Positions 1 to 9,393 of a stretch of DNA of 64,000 nt are shown piece by piece. The stretch lies in contig NZ_CP034550.1 of assembly GCF_009498035.1 (NCBI RefSeq), positions 1,488,001-1,552,000 of the forward strand. Direction: 5' to 3'. Within the stretch, counting starts at the first letter, position 1. Every line of letters starts with the position of its first letter. The translations under genes were made by a program, and so were the position numbers. A model generated the notes under the pieces. It did no database searches. It worked only from the letters and a program-made list of their open reading frames with translations, and had not been told where the DNA came from. The stretch comes from Saccharothrix syringae (lineage in GTDB: Bacteria > Actinomycetota > Actinomycetes > Mycobacteriales > Pseudonocardiaceae).

Positions 1-28
1 GGACGACCTGGTGCCCCTGCGCCCCTAG
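1..28 (+). CDS. C-terminal end of a truncated upstream gene
   Basis: Reading from base 2, the window opens with eight codons (Asp-Asp-Leu-Val-Pro-Leu-Arg-Pro) and a TAG stop at 26-28. Every codon ends in G or C, as in real genes of this window. The fragment is too short to identify. It would be convergent with the MFS gene, with about 40 bases between them. Confidence 0.3.
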
Positions 29-69
29 CCCGCTCCTCCGGCAGCCGACCGCGTGCACCGGGTGGCACT

Positions 70-1332
70 TCAGCGCAGCTCGACGCCCCTGGTCTCGGGC
101 AGGGTGAGGACCACCGGGAACGCCAGGGCCGCCGCGACCGCCACGTAGCGGAAGAACGCGTCGCCGATCCACCGGATGACCAGGGGAGCGGTGCCGCCGA
201 ACAGGGCGACGGTCAGGTTGTACCAGGAGCCGATGCCCAGGGCCCGCAGCTCGGTCGGGAACAGCTCGCTCATCACCGCGGGCGCGATGGACGTCATCGC
301 GGTGTAGAGGCCCAGGCCGACGCAGAACACCACGAGCAGCCGGCCCACCCCGGGGCCGATCAGCGTGGACAGCGGCAGCACCAGCAGCGCCGTCGCCGTC
401 GACCACACCAGCAGCTGCGGCCTGCGCCCGAGGCGGTCCGCCAGCGCGCCCATGGGGTACTGCAGGGCGACGAACAGGCCGGTGGCGATCGACAGCGCGA
501 GGAACACGTCCCCCGCGGCCGCGCCGCGCTGGGTGACCGCGAACGGCGTGAGCGCGCTGAAGAACGTGTAGTAGCAGAGCGTCGAGAGCATGCTGAACCC
601 GACGAGCCGTCCCACGGCCGCGGGGTGCTCGCGCAACGTCACCACCAGCGGCCGCCTGAGCTGCCGCGCCTTGGCCTTGTTCTGCTCGAACTGCTCGGTC
701 TCCTCCAGGCTGCGCCGCATCCACAACCCCACCAGCCCCAGCACCCCGCCGACGAGGAACGGCACGCGCCAGCCCCACGACGACAACTGCCCGGCGGTCA
801 GCGTGCGCGCCAGCACGAAGCCCAGCACCGACGCCACCAGCACCGCCGTGCCGGTGGAGATGTAGAAGAACGCCGAGTACCGACCCCGCCGCTCCGGCGG
901 CGCGATCTCCGCCAGGTACGCCGACGCGTTCGACACCTCACCGCCCAGCGACAGCCCCTGGGCGATGCGCGCGAGCAGCAGCAGGACCGGCGCCAACCAC
1001 CCGACCTGCGCGTAGGTGGGCAGCAACCCGATCGCCACCGACCCGCCCGCCATCAGCACGATGGTCAGCAGCATCGCCATCCGCCGGCCGTGCAAATCGG
1101 CGAAGCGCCCCGGCAGGTACCCGCCCAGCGGCCGGAAGAAGAACGCGATCGCGTACGCCGCCAACGTGTTGATCAGCGCGAGCCGCGCGTTCTCCTCGGG
1201 GAAGACCTGCGTGGCGAAGTAGATGCTGAAGGTGGCGTAGATGCTCCAGTCGTACCACTCGATGGCGTTGCCGATCGACGCGGCCACGAGCTTGCGCACG
1301 GGCAGGCGGTGCTGGTGCTCCACGACAGCCAT
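70..1332 (-). CDS. MFS transporter of the metabolite:H+ symporter (ShiA/ProP-like) type
   Basis: A 420-residue polytopic inner-membrane protein that probably imports a small organic acid or osmolyte with protons. The N-terminus has the GNAIEWYDW signature of the MHS branch of the major facilitator superfamily, followed by the loop 2-3 motif GRFADLHGRR near residue 95 and a second copy, ALADRLGRR, in the C-terminal half. About twelve hydrophobic segments are visible. The ATG at 1332 was chosen because residues upstream of it look non-coding; no clear Shine-Dalgarno is seen. Substrate cannot be told from sequence. Confidence 0.85.
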   Translation of the reverse strand: MAVVEHQHRLPVRKLVAASIGNAIEWYDWSIYATFSIYFATQVFPEENARLALINTLAAYAIAFFFRPLGGYLPGRFADLHGRRMAMLLTIVLMAGGSVAIGLLPTYAQVGWLAPVLLLLARIAQGLSLGGEVSNASAYLAEIAPPERRGRYSAFFYISTGTAVLVASVLGFVLARTLTAGQLSSWGWRVPFLVGGVLGLVGLWMRRSLEETEQFEQNKAKARQLRRPLVVTLREHPAAVGRLVGFSMLSTLCYYTFFSALTPFAVTQRGAAAGDVFLALSIATGLFVALQYPMGALADRLGRRPQLLVWSTATALLVLPLSTLIGPGVGRLLVVFCVGLGLYTAMTSIAPAVMSELFPTELRALGIGSWYNLTVALFGGTAPLVIRWIGDAFFRYVAVAAALAFPVVLTLPETRGVELR

Positions 1333-1390
1333 GGTTGGACACGACCACGAAGTCGATGGACCCGGTAGATCCTTCACCGGCCCGCCGACG

Positions 1391-1918
1391 TCAGATCATG
1401 CGTTCCCTCCACTCCTCGGCCAGCAACCCGAACAGCAGGTCGTCGGTCCACTCGCCCTTGATCCACGTGCTCCGCACCCGGTGCCCCTCCTGCCGGAAGC
1501 CGAGCCTGGTCAGCAGCCGCGCGGACCGCTCGTTGCGCGCGTCGCACTCGGCGCCGACCCGGTACAGCCCGCGCTCGTCGAACAGGTGCTCCAACACCCG
1601 CCGCACGGCCTCGGTCGCGTACCCCCGCCCCTGGTGCGCGGGCGCCAGCGTGTAGCCGATCTCCGCCTGCATCCGGTTCGGGTGCAGGTTCACCCCGACG
1701 TCGCCGACCAGTTCACCGCCCACCTCGACGGCGAACTGGAACCACCCCGGCTCGTCCACGTCGAGCGCGGCGACCTCCCGTACGAACTCCTCGGCCTGCG
1801 CCAGGGAGAACGGCGCGTCCCACCCCTGGTAGCGGGCCACGTCCGGGTCGGACCGGTACGCCGCGAACACCGGCGCGTCGCCTTCCGCGAACGGCCGCAG
1901 CAGCACCCGTTCCGCCAT
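1391..1918 (-). CDS. GNAT-family N-acetyltransferase (RimJ/RimL-like)
   Basis: A 175-residue acetyl-CoA-dependent acyltransferase. It opens with a typical LLRPF strand and holds the acetyl-CoA pyrophosphate loop HQGRGYATEA around residue 100, followed by RNERSARLLTRLGF, the hallmark of RimJ/RimL-type enzymes that acetylate protein N-termini or small amines. The start at 1918 is preceded by GAGG at a short distance; a GTG at 1927 is the alternative. It stands alone between the MFS gene and recQ, so its substrate is unknown. Confidence 0.8.
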   Translation of the reverse strand: MAERVLLRPFAEGDAPVFAAYRSDPDVARYQGWDAPFSLAQAEEFVREVAALDVDEPGWFQFAVEVGGELVGDVGVNLHPNRMQAEIGYTLAPAHQGRGYATEAVRRVLEHLFDERGLYRVGAECDARNERSARLLTRLGFRQEGHRVRSTWIKGEWTDDLLFGLLAEEWRERMI

Positions 1919-2020
1919 CAACCTCACCCCGTCACCACCGGCGCCTCCCCATCACCACCACCCCTTCCGGTCACCGCGACCCGTCCCCAACGGCCCCGCG
2001 CCACACGCCCCGCCCCCTTG

Positions 2021-2080
2021 CACCGCGCCCCTCGACACCGCGCCCCTCCTCACGCCGCACCCCGCCACGCCGCGCCCCTC
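2021..2080. repeat. four 15-bp tandem units at the recQ 3' end
   Basis: Four 15-base units (2021-2035, 2036-2050, 2051-2065, 2066-2080) read caccgcgcccctcga and close variants. The last unit supplies part of the recQ stop codon (minus strand, 2081-2079). The rest of the 160-base gap between the acetyltransferase and recQ is C-rich and holds no gene. Confidence 0.6.
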
Positions 2081-4157
2081 ACGCCGTCACCGCCAACGCG
2101 AACGGCAGCACCGCCCGCGCCCCGGCCCGCCGCAACAGCCGCGCCGCCACCGTCATCGTCCACCCGGTGTCGACCCGGTCGTCCACCAGCAGCACCGGTC
2201 CGTCCACACCGGACAGATCGGGTCCGCTCACCTCCCGCACCAGCCCCGCCAGCCGCTGCGCGCTGTTCGCCCGGTGCGTCGACTCGCCCAGCCACACCTG
2301 CCCGAGCACCGGCAACCGCCCCACCGACGCGATCCGCCGCCCGAAGCTGCCCACCAGCTCCGGCCGCGTCCGCGACCCCACCGTCACCACGCCCACCGGC
2401 CGCTCGGCCCAGCCCCACGCGGCCAGCACCTTCACGCACGCGGCGAACACGTCGTCCGGGATCTCCCGGTCCGCCTCGGCGAACAGCGACCGCAACCGGT
2501 TGCCCCAGCCGATGTCGGTCAGCCGCCCCAGCGCCCACCCCGTCGACGCCGCCTCGTCCGCCGGGATCTTCCCCGACAGCGGCACCCCGGCCGCCGCCAT
2601 GCCGGTCGGCCACATCTTGCGCGGCTCCACCTCCACGCCCGGCCGCAGCAACCGCTCCCGCGCCGCCGACGCCGCCGCCTGCGACACCTCCGCCGAGGGC
2701 CGCCGCCCCGTGCAGTTGTCGCACCGCCCGCACGGCACCGCGTGCGGGTCGTCCAACTGCCGCAACAGGAACTGCATGCGGCAGCCGTCGGTGGCCAGGT
2801 AGTCGAGCATCGCCTGCTGCTCGACCCGCCGGGCCGCCTCGATCCGCTCGTACCGCTCGGCGTCGTAGTCCCACGGCCGCCCCGTCGACACCCACCCGCC
2901 GCGGACCCGCCGCACCGCCCCGTCCACGTCGAGCACCTTGAGCACCACTTCGAGCCGGGTGCGCGACAACTCCACTATCGGCTCCAGGGCGGCCGTTGAC
3001 ATCGCTCGATCCGGTGACAGCGCGTCGAGCACCTGCCGCACCACCCGTTCGGGTGGGAACGCCAGCGACGCGAAGTACGCCCAGATGTCCCGGTCCTCCG
3101 CGCCGGGCAGCAGCAGCACCTCGGCCCGCTCCACGCCGCGCCCGGCGCGCCCGATCTGCTGGTAGTAGGCGATGGGGGAGGCCGGCGCGCCGAGGTGCAC
3201 CACGAACCCGAGGTCGGGCTTGTCGAACCCCATGCCCAGCGCCGAGGTCGCCACCAGCGCCTTGACCCGGTTGGCCAGCAGGTCCGCCTCGGCCCGCTGC
3301 CGCTCCGCCGGGTCGGTGCGCCCCGAGTACGCGGCCACCTCGTACCCGCGCGAGCGCAGGAACGCCGCCACGTCGTCGGCCGCGGCCACGGTCAGCGCGT
3401 AGACGATCCCCGACCCCGGCAGCTCGCCCAGCCGCTCGGCCAGCCACCCCAGCCTGGCCTCGGCCGTGGGCAGCCGCACCACCGACAGCCGCAGGCTCTC
3501 GCGGTCCAGCGGGCCGCGCAGCACCAGCGCGTCCGCGCCCGCGCCGAGCCCCAGCTGCTCGGCCACGTCCCGCACCACCCGGTCGTTCGCCGTGGCCGTG
3601 GTGGCCAGCACCGGCACCCCCGCGGGCAGCTCGGTCAGCAGCGTCCGCAGCCGCCGGTAGTCCGGCCGGAAGTCGTGGCCCCAGTCGGAGATGCAGTGCG
3701 CCTCGTCCACCACCAGCAGCCCCGCCGACGCGGTCAGCGCGGGCAGCACCGAGTCCCGGAAGTCCGGGTTGTTCAACCGCTCCGGCGACACCAGCAGCAC
3801 GTCGACCTCGCCGGCCGCCACCCGGTCCTGCACGCCCTGCCACTCGTCGGTGTTGGCCGAGTTGATCGTCGCCGCGTGTACGCCCGCCCGCGCCGCGGCG
3901 TCGACCTGGTTGCGCATCAGCGCCAGCAGCGGCGACACGATCACCGTGGGCCCCTCGCCCAGGGTCCGCAGCAGCGCCGTGGCGATGAAGTACACCGCGG
4001 ACTTGCCCCACCCGGTCCGCTGCACCACCAGCGCCCGCCGCCGGTCGGCCACCAGGGCGCGGATGGCCGTCCACTGGTCCTCGCGCAGCACGGCCGAGGG
4101 GCCGGCCAGGGCCCTCAGCCGTTCCTCGGCCAGTTCGCGGAGCGCGTTGTCGTCCAT
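2079..4157 (-). CDS. recQ: RecQ-family ATP-dependent DNA helicase with C-terminal phosphoribosyltransferase-like domain
   Basis: A 692-residue superfamily 2 3'-5' DNA helicase acting in recombination and repair. Visible in order: Walker A RTGWGKS near residue 50, the DEAH box in [26 protein letters not shown], the motif [11 protein letters not shown], and the RecQ zinc ligands around CRMQF and CGRCDNC. No HRDC domain follows; instead the last about 130 residues end in [15 protein letters not shown], which resembles the PRPP loop of type I phosphoribosyltransferases. The ATG at 4157 has AAGGTGG five bases upstream; a GTG at 4220 is possible. Divergent from proA. Confidence 0.9.
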   Translation of the reverse strand: MDDNALRELAEERLRALAGPSAVLREDQWTAIRALVADRRRALVVQRTGWGKSAVYFIATALLRTLGEGPTVIVSPLLALMRNQVDAAARAGVHAATINSANTDEWQGVQDRVAAGEVDVLLVSPERLNNPDFRDSVLPALTASAGLLVVDEAHCISDWGHDFRPDYRRLRTLLTELPAGVPVLATTATANDRVVRDVAEQLGLGAGADALVLRGPLDRESLRLSVVRLPTAEARLGWLAERLGELPGSGIVYALTVAAADDVAAFLRSRGYEVAAYSGRTDPAERQRAEADLLANRVKALVATSALGMGFDKPDLGFVVHLGAPASPIAYYQQIGRAGRGVERAEVLLLPGAEDRDIWAYFASLAFPPERVVRQVLDALSPDRAMSTAALEPIVELSRTRLEVVLKVLDVDGAVRRVRGGWVSTGRPWDYDAERYERIEAARRVEQQAMLDYLATDGCRMQFLLRQLDDPHAVPCGRCDNCTGRRPSAEVSQAAASAARERLLRPGVEVEPRKMWPTGMAAAGVPLSGKIPADEAASTGWALGRLTDIGWGNRLRSLFAEADREIPDDVFAACVKVLAAWGWAERPVGVVTVGSRTRPELVGSFGRRIASVGRLPVLGQVWLGESTHRANSAQRLAGLVREVSGPDLSGVDGPVLLVDDRVDTGWTMTVAARLLRRAGARAVLPFALAVTA

Positions 4158-4233
4158 GGCGACCACCTTGGCAGAGACCTCCGACAGGTTCCGATCCCCG
4201 AGAACCTCCACGACAGCCACGACCGGGTGACCG

Positions 4234-4239
4234 TAGGCT
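4234..4239 (+). promoter_or_regulatory. -10 box (TAGGCT) of a leaderless proA transcript
   Basis: TAGGCT lies seven bases before the proA GTG, with no Shine-Dalgarno between, which is the arrangement of leaderless actinobacterial promoters. Confidence 0.5.
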
Positions 4240-4246
4240 GAGCCGC

Positions 4247-5512
4247 GTGACTGATGACCTGCGCGAACAGGTGCACGCCGCGGCCCGGCGCGCCCGCGTC
4301 GCCGCCAACGAACTGGTCCTTGCCACCCGCGAGCGCAAGGACGCGGCCCTGCACGAGATGGCCGGCGCGCTGCGCGCCAGGGCCGCCGAGGTGCTGGAGG
4401 CCAACGCCAAGGACCTCGAAGCGGGTCGCGCCGCCGGCCTGACCCAGGGCCTGCTGGACCGCCTCGCGCTCACCGAGGCGCGCGTCGAGGGCGTGGCCGC
4501 CGGCCTGGAGACCGTGGCGGGCCTGGCGGACCCGGTCGGCGAGGTGCTGCGCGGCTCGATCCTGCCGAACGGCCTGGAGCTGCGGCAGGTCCGCGTCCCG
4601 ATGGGCGTGGTCGGCATGGTCTACGAGGCCCGCCCGAACGTCACCGTGGACGCCGCCGGCCTGGCGCTGAAGTCCGGCAACGCGGCCCTGCTCCGCGGTT
4701 CCTCCTCCGCCGAGCACTCGAACACCGCGCTGGTGGCGGTGCTGCGCGACGCCCTGGAGGCGGTCGGCCTGCCCGCGGACGCGGTGCAGCTGCTGCCGTG
4801 CCACGACCGGGCGTCGGTCACCCACCTCATCACCGCGCGGGGCCTGGTGGACCTGGTCATCCCGCGCGGCGGCGCGGGCCTGATCAACGCGGTCGTGCAG
4901 CAGGCCACCGTGCCGACCATCGAGACCGGCGTGGGCAACGTGCACGTGTACGTGGACGCGTCCGCCGACCTCGACATGGCCGAGCGCATCGTGCTCAACT
5001 CCAAGACCCGCCGCACCAGCGTGTGCAACGCGGCCGAGTCGCTGCTGGTGCACGCCGCCGTCGCGGACGAGTTCGTGCCCCGCATCACCGAGGCCCTGCT
5101 GGCGCGCGACGTCACCGTGCACGGCGACGAGCGGTTCGCCCGCGACGGGCGCGTGGTGGCCGCCACGGACGAGGACTGGGACGCCGAGTACCTGTCGCTG
5201 GACATCGCGGCCCGCGTGGTCGGCTCGATCGACGAGGCCATCGGGCACATCGCCGCGCACGGCTCCGGCCACACCGAGGCCATCGTGACCTCCGACCTGA
5301 ACGCGGCCCGCCGGTTCACCACCCTGGTCAACGCGGCGGCCGTCATGGTCAACGCCTCCACCGCCTTCACCGACGGCGGCGAGTTCGGCATGGGCGCGGA
5401 GATCGGCATCTCCACCCAGAAGCTGCACGCGCGCGGCCCGATGGGCCTGGCCGAGCTGACCTCCTCCAAGTGGCTCGTCTGGGGCGAGGGCCAGGTCCGG
5501 CCGACGTCGTGA
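4247..5512 (+). CDS. proA: Gamma-glutamyl phosphate reductase (glutamate-5-semialdehyde dehydrogenase)
   Basis: A 421-residue cytoplasmic NADPH-dependent enzyme that reduces gamma-glutamyl phosphate to glutamate semialdehyde, the second step of proline synthesis. It is of the usual ProA length. The aldehyde dehydrogenase fold is shown by the [12 protein letters not shown] and [12 protein letters not shown] segments and by the catalytic cysteine in [10 protein letters not shown] near residue 260; the C-terminus has the ProA-typical [13 protein letters not shown]. It starts with GTG behind a TAGGCT box and overlaps the downstream TetR gene by four bases (GTGA), so the two are probably co-transcribed. 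proB is not in the window. Confidence 0.96.
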   Translation: MTDDLREQVHAAARRARVAANELVLATRERKDAALHEMAGALRARAAEVLEANAKDLEAGRAAGLTQGLLDRLALTEARVEGVAAGLETVAGLADPVGEVLRGSILPNGLELRQVRVPMGVVGMVYEARPNVTVDAAGLALKSGNAALLRGSSSAEHSNTALVAVLRDALEAVGLPADAVQLLPCHDRASVTHLITARGLVDLVIPRGGAGLINAVVQQATVPTIETGVGNVHVYVDASADLDMAERIVLNSKTRRTSVCNAAESLLVHAAVADEFVPRITEALLARDVTVHGDERFARDGRVVAATDEDWDAEYLSLDIAARVVGSIDEAIGHIAAHGSGHTEAIVTSDLNAARRFTTLVNAAAVMVNASTAFTDGGEFGMGAEIGISTQKLHARGPMGLAELTSSKWLVWGEGQVRPTS

Positions 5513-6069
5513 GCCGACCCCGGAGCGCCGCCGCGACCAAGGCGGCGCTGCTGGAGGCCGCCGCGAAGCTGTTCGCCGAACGGGGGTTCGACCGCACCAC
5601 CGTGCGCGACATCGCGAGCCTGGCGGGCGTGAACCAGGCCCTGCTGTTCCGCTACTACGGCAGCAAGGACGCCCTGTTCGCCGCCGTGCTGGCGTCGCGG
5701 AGCCGCGAGCTGCTGGAGGACTCGCCCGCCGAGCAGCTGCTGCGCAACACGCTGCTGCGGATGCTGCACGACGAGCCGAGGCCCGAGGACCACCCGCTCT
5801 ACGCGATGCTGCGGTCCTCTCAGCACGACACGGCGGCCGAGGCGCTCCGGCGGCGGATGGGGGAGGAGTACGCGCAGGTCCTGGCGTCCCTCACCGACGC
5901 CGAGGACGCCGAGTTGCGCGCGGACCTCGTGCTGGCGTGGTTGGTGGGCATCGGCGTGATGCGCATCGTGTTCCGCAAGCAGCCGTTGGCGGGCGCCGAC
6001 GCGGAGCACGTGGTGGCGTTGGTGACCCAAGCGGCCGCAGTGCTGCTGGAACGCACCGATGGCGGTTGA
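5509..6069 (+). CDS. TetR-family transcriptional regulator
   Basis: A 186-residue repressor-type protein. The N-terminal helix-turn-helix is clear: [19 protein letters not shown], then [20 protein letters not shown] around residues 12-58; the C-terminal ligand domain is divergent. The GTG start overlaps the proA stop. A TetR-type inverted repeat lies 30 bases after its stop, directly before the P450 gene, so the P450-ferredoxin pair is its likely target. The inducing ligand is unknown. Confidence 0.9.
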   Translation: MSRPRSAAATKAALLEAAAKLFAERGFDRTTVRDIASLAGVNQALLFRYYGSKDALFAAVLASRSRELLEDSPAEQLLRNTLLRMLHDEPRPEDHPLYAMLRSSQHDTAAEALRRRMGEEYAQVLASLTDAEDAELRADLVLAWLVGIGVMRIVFRKQPLAGADAEHVVALVTQAAAVLLERTDGG

Positions 6070-6094
6070 CGGTCCGTAGTGGCGTGCCTACGGT
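6066..6094 (+). promoter_or_regulatory. sigma70-type promoter of the P450-ferredoxin operon
   Basis: TTGACG at 6066-6071 and TACGGT at 6089-6094 are spaced by 17 bases, the optimum for a housekeeping promoter. The -35 box overlaps the stop codon of the TetR gene. Transcription would begin near 6101, inside the operator. Confidence 0.6.
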
Positions 6095-6098
6095 CGGA

Positions 6099-6116
6099 AG
6101 TAAGCGAATGCTTACT
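6099..6116. promoter_or_regulatory. TetR-type operator
   Basis: Perfect inverted repeat AGTAAGC-GAAT-GCTTACT, 7-base arms and a 4-base spacer, lying just after the -10 box and 12 bases before the P450 ATG. The size and symmetry fit the operators of TetR dimers, and a TetR gene is adjacent. Confidence 0.65.
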
Positions 6117-6127
6117 CGGGGGTACCG

Positions 6128-7312
6128 ATGGAAATCAGGGCTTATCCGTTCGCCGAACCGGACGACCTCGTGCTCGACCCGACCGTCCTGGAACTCCAGC
6201 GCGACGAGCCGGTGGCGCGCGTCCGCCTGCCGTACGGCGGTGAGGCGTGGCTGGTCACCAGGTACGAGGACGTCAAGACCGTGCTGGCCGACCCGAGGTT
6301 CAGCCGCGCCGCGGTGATGGAGCCGGGCGCCGACGTCCCGCGCACGCTGCCGACCATGCCGCTGGAGAGCAACATCCTGAGCATGGACCCGCCGGACCAC
6401 ACCCGGCTGCGCAAGCTGGTCGCCAAGGGGTTCACCGCCCGCCGCACCGAGCTGCTGCGGCAGCGCGCCCAGGAGATCGTGGACGGCCTGCTGGACGCGG
6501 TGGAGGAGCAGGGCCCGCCCGCCGACCTCGTCGAGGCGCTGGCGATGCCCCTGCCCATCACGATCATCTGCGAGATGCTGGGCGTGCCGTACGAGGACCG
6601 CGCGAGGTTCCGGACCTGGTCGGACGCCGCGATGGCGATCACCGCGTTCCGGCCCGAGGAGATCACCGCGGCGAACGACGCGCTGCGCGACTACATCGCC
6701 GGGCTGGTGGTGGCCAAGCGCTCCGCCCCGGCCGACGACATGCTGTCCGAGCTGGTCGCGGTGCACGACAACGAGGACCGGCTCAGCGCCGGGGAGCTGG
6801 TCTCGTTCGGGGTGACGCTGCTGGTCGCGGGCCACGAGACCACCGCCAACCAGATCGGCAACTTCGTCTACCAGCTGCTGCGCGACCCCGACCTGCTCGC
6901 CCAGCTGCAGGCCGACCCGGCGCTGGTGCCGGCCGCGGTGGAGGAGCTGCTGCGCGTCACCGCGCTGGGCGCCTCGGCGGGGTTCCCCCGCATCGCCACG
7001 GCCGACGTGGAGCTGTCCGGCGTCACGGTCCGCGCCGGCGAGGCGGTGTTCGTCAACAACATCGCGGCCAACCGCGACCCGTCGGTGTTCGACCGCCCGA
7101 ACGAGGTGGACTTCCACCGCGAGCACAACCCGCACGTGACCTTCGGCCACGGCGCGCACCACTGCATCGGCGCGTCTTTGGCGCGGATGGAGCTGCAGGT
7201 CGCGATAGGCACCCTGCTCAAGCGCTTCCCGCTGCTCCGGCTGGACGGTGACGTGGCGCTCAAGAAGGGCAGGCTGATCCGGGGCCCGCTGGCCCTGCCG
7301 GTGAGGTGGTGA
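6128..7312 (+). CDS. Cytochrome P450 monooxygenase
   Basis: A 394-residue soluble bacterial P450 that inserts one oxygen atom from O2 into a small organic substrate. It has the I-helix oxygen-activation motif VAGHETTANQ, the K-helix EELLR (ExxR), and the haem loop FGHGAHHCIGASLARME with the axial ligand Cys346. Size and motifs fit the CYP105/107-like actinobacterial group. A 3Fe-4S ferredoxin gene follows four bases later and is probably its electron donor; no ferredoxin reductase is nearby. Regulation is probably by the adjacent TetR protein. No biosynthetic cluster surrounds it, so a catabolic or detoxifying role is as likely as secondary metabolism. Confidence 0.95.
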   Translation: MEIRAYPFAEPDDLVLDPTVLELQRDEPVARVRLPYGGEAWLVTRYEDVKTVLADPRFSRAAVMEPGADVPRTLPTMPLESNILSMDPPDHTRLRKLVAKGFTARRTELLRQRAQEIVDGLLDAVEEQGPPADLVEALAMPLPITIICEMLGVPYEDRARFRTWSDAAMAITAFRPEEITAANDALRDYIAGLVVAKRSAPADDMLSELVAVHDNEDRLSAGELVSFGVTLLVAGHETTANQIGNFVYQLLRDPDLLAQLQADPALVPAAVEELLRVTALGASAGFPRIATADVELSGVTVRAGEAVFVNNIAANRDPSVFDRPNEVDFHREHNPHVTFGHGAHHCIGASLARMELQVAIGTLLKRFPLLRLDGDVALKKGRLIRGPLALPVRW

Positions 7313-7316
7313 CGCC

Positions 7317-7535
7317 GTGAGCTGGTCCGTGGAGGTCAACCGGGGCACGTGCCTGGGCACCGGCATGTGCACGTCCATCGCGCCGGACCACTTCCGGCTC
7401 GAAGGCGGCACGTCGACCCCGGTGGAGCCGTCGATAGAGCCCGCCGACGCGGTGCTGGACGCGGCCGAGTCGTGCCCGATGGAGGCGATCCTGGTGCGCG
7501 ACGCCGACGGCACGCTGCTCGCGCCGCAGGAGTAG
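7317..7535 (+). CDS. 3Fe-4S ferredoxin, P450 partner
   Basis: A 72-residue acidic ferredoxin. The cluster ligands are visible as CLGTGMC near residues 11-17 and the later Cys in ESCPMEAI near residue 52. The spacing with no fourth cysteine in the first loop is that of the SoyB/FdxH-type 3Fe-4S ferredoxins that feed electrons to P450s. GTG start, four bases after the P450 stop, so co-translated. Confidence 0.93.
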   Translation: MSWSVEVNRGTCLGTGMCTSIAPDHFRLEGGTSTPVEPSIEPADAVLDAAESCPMEAILVRDADGTLLAPQE

Positions 7536-7663
7536 CCGCGAAAGTTCACTCGATCGCGTCATGACGGCGGGGGAGCCGCGTCCCACCGCCACGCGCCCGC
7601 TCGGGGCGGTGCGCGTGACCCGCGGACGCGGCCCACTCCCCCGGGGCGCGACCACGGTGTCCG

Positions 7664-7709
7664 GTGCGCGGGCGGCGCGGTTCCGGGTAGCTGCCGTCCG
7701 CCCGCGCAC
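7664..7709. other. 12-bp perfect inverted repeat upstream of nadD
   Basis: Arms gtgcgcgggcgg (7664-7675) and ccgcccgcgcac (7698-7709) enclose a 22-base loop. It could terminate the P450 operon or fold in DNA just before the nadD promoter. The 197-base gap (7536-7732) holds no gene. Confidence 0.4.
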
Positions 7710-7732
7710 CACCCGAACTAGGCTCACGTCCC

Positions 7733-8326
7733 ATGTCCAACCGCCGGATCGGCGTCATGGGTGGCACCTTCGACCCGGTGCACCACGGCCACCTCGTCGC
7801 GGCCAGCGAGGTCCAGGCCCGCTTCGACCTCGACGAGGTCGTCTTCGTGCCCACCGGGCAGCCCTGGCAGAAGAGCGAGCGTCAGGTCAGCGCGGCCGAG
7901 GACCGCTACCTGATGACCGTGGTCGCCACGGCGTCCAACCCCCGGTTCTCCGTCTCCAGGGTCGACATCGACCGGGCCGGCCCCACCTACACGGTCGACA
8001 CGCTCACCGACCTCAAGGGCGCGCACCCCGGCGCGGACCTGTTCTTCATCACCGGCGCGGACGCGCTGGAGCAGATCCTGTCCTGGCGGCGCGCGGACGA
8101 CGTCTTCGGCCTCGCGCACTTCATCGGCGTCACCCGACCGGGCTATGAGCTGGACGACACCCACCTGCCGCCCGGCGCGGTGTCGCTGGTCGAGGTGCCC
8201 GCGATGGCCATCTCGTCCACCGACGTCCGGGCCCGCACGGCCGCCGGCCTGCCGGTGTGGTACCTGGTGCCCGACGGTGTCGTTCAGTACATCTCGAAGC
8301 GCGGGCTTTACTCGGTGCCTGACTGA
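7733..8326 (+). CDS. nadD: Nicotinate-nucleotide adenylyltransferase
   Basis: A 197-residue nucleotidyltransferase that makes deamido-NAD from nicotinate mononucleotide and ATP. It has the adenylyl-transfer loop [11 protein letters not shown] at residues 10-20 and the C-terminal ISSTDVRAR that contacts ATP. A TAGGCT box ends eight bases before the ATG, so the message is probably leaderless. It heads the conserved actinobacterial order nadD-rsfS-gpgP-octT-degV. Confidence 0.96.
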   Translation: MSNRRIGVMGGTFDPVHHGHLVAASEVQARFDLDEVVFVPTGQPWQKSERQVSAAEDRYLMTVVATASNPRFSVSRVDIDRAGPTYTVDTLTDLKGAHPGADLFFITGADALEQILSWRRADDVFGLAHFIGVTRPGYELDDTHLPPGAVSLVEVPAMAISSTDVRARTAAGLPVWYLVPDGVVQYISKRGLYSVPD

Positions 8327-8395
8327 CGCCGGACGCCGGTACCCTCAGTAACTCGTGCGGGCGTATCGGCGTCCGCCGAGGTGATGAGGAGAGAC

Positions 8396-8782
8396 GTGGC
8401 AGCCACCGACGAGGCACGACGGTTGGCGCTGGTCGCCGCGAACGCGGCAGCCGACAAGAAGGCGCACGACGTCATCGTGCTCGACGTGTCCGACCAGCTG
8501 GTGATCACCGACGTGTTCGTGATCGCCTCGGCGCCCAACGAGCGCCAGGTCGGCGCGATCGTGGACAACGTTGAGGAGAAGCTGCGCGAGGCCGGTCGCA
8601 AGCCGGTCCGCCGCGAGGGCGCGCGGGAGGGCCGCTGGGTCCTGCTGGACTTCGTGGACGTCGTCGTGCACGTCCAGCACGTGGAGGAGCGCAGCTTCTA
8701 CGGCCTGGAGAGGCTGTGGAAGGACTGCCCGCGCATCGAGTTCGACGCCGGGCCCGTGGCCGACGAGGTCGCCGAGGCATGA
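8396..8782 (+). CDS. rsfS: Ribosome silencing factor RsfS
   Basis: A 128-residue member of the RsfS/Iojap family, which binds ribosomal protein L14 and blocks subunit joining during starvation. Family landmarks are DVIVLDVSDQLVITDVFVI, RKPVRREGAREGRWVLLDF and the C-terminal VVVHV and YGLERLWKDCP. The GTG at 8396 was chosen because AGGAGA sits five bases before it; GTG 8381 would put that site inside the gene. ATGA overlap with the next gene. Confidence 0.93.
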   Translation: MAATDEARRLALVAANAAADKKAHDVIVLDVSDQLVITDVFVIASAPNERQVGAIVDNVEEKLREAGRKPVRREGAREGRWVLLDFVDVVVHVQHVEERSFYGLERLWKDCPRIEFDAGPVADEVAEA

Positions 8783-9393
8783 CCCTCAACCGGCTCGTGC
8801 TGTGGCGGCACGGTGAGACCGACCACAACGCGACCGGGCGCATGCAGGGCCACCTGGACTCGGCGTTGACCGAGACCGGGTGGAACCAGGCCCGGTTCGC
8901 GGTGCCGGTGCTCGCCGGGTTCGCGCCCGAGCTGGTGGTCGCCTCCGACCTGCACCGGGCCCGGGACACCGCCTCGGTGTTCACCGAGGTCACCGGGGTC
9001 GAGCTGCGCATCGACGAACGCCTGCGCGAGACCCACCTGGGCAAGTGGCAGGGCCTGACCACCACCGAGATCGAGGTGGAGTGGCCCGGCATGCTGGAGC
9101 TCTGGCGCGCCGACGGCACGCTGGCCCCGCCCGACGGCGAAACGCGCGTGGAGGTCTCCGAACGCGCGCTGGCCGTGGTCGACGAGGTGGACCGGGAGTT
9201 CTCCGGCACGGTCATGCTGTGCGCGCACGGCGGCCTGATCAGCGCGTTGACCGGGCGGCTGCTGGAGCTGCCGGTGGACCGCTGGGGGCTGCTCGGCGGC
9301 ATCGGCAACTGCCACTGGACGGTGTTCACGCGGCGCCCGGGCGGCGACGGCCGGTGGCGGCTGTCGTCGTACAACGCCGGAACCACCCGGTGA
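8779..9393 (+). CDS. gpgP: Histidine phosphatase, probable glucosyl-3-phosphoglycerate phosphatase
   Basis: A 204-residue phosphoglycerate-mutase-like phosphatase. The phosphohistidine motif is WRHGET (His11) and the second catalytic histidine is in CAHGG. In mycobacteria the gene in this position (after nadD and rsfS) is GpgP, which dephosphorylates glucosyl-3-phosphoglycerate on the way to methylglucose lipopolysaccharide. Synteny plus the next gene (octT-like) supports that role, but the fold alone cannot give the substrate. ATGA start overlap with rsfS and GTGA overlap with the next gene indicate one operon. Confidence 0.82.
   Translation: MTLNRLVLWRHGETDHNATGRMQGHLDSALTETGWNQARFAVPVLAGFAPELVVASDLHRARDTASVFTEVTGVELRIDERLRETHLGKWQGLTTTEIEVEWPGMLELWRADGTLAPPDGETRVEVSERALAVVDEVDREFSGTVMLCAHGGLISALTGRLLELPVDRWGLLGGIGNCHWTVFTRRPGGDGRWRLSSYNAGTTR

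Noticed and set aside
625..1368. Long plus-strand ORFs antisense to the MFS gene
   Set aside because: Their residue composition is Arg/His/Pro-rich and the MFS frame has clear helices and motifs; these are shadows of GC-rich coding DNA.
1241..2941. 566-codon plus-strand ORF across the acetyltransferase and recQ
   Set aside because: Pro/Ala/Arg low-complexity product; the minus-strand frames carry real domains.
6128..7535. P450-ferredoxin pair as part of a secondary-metabolite cluster
   Set aside because: Neighbours are proA, tetR and nadD; no biosynthetic genes are present.
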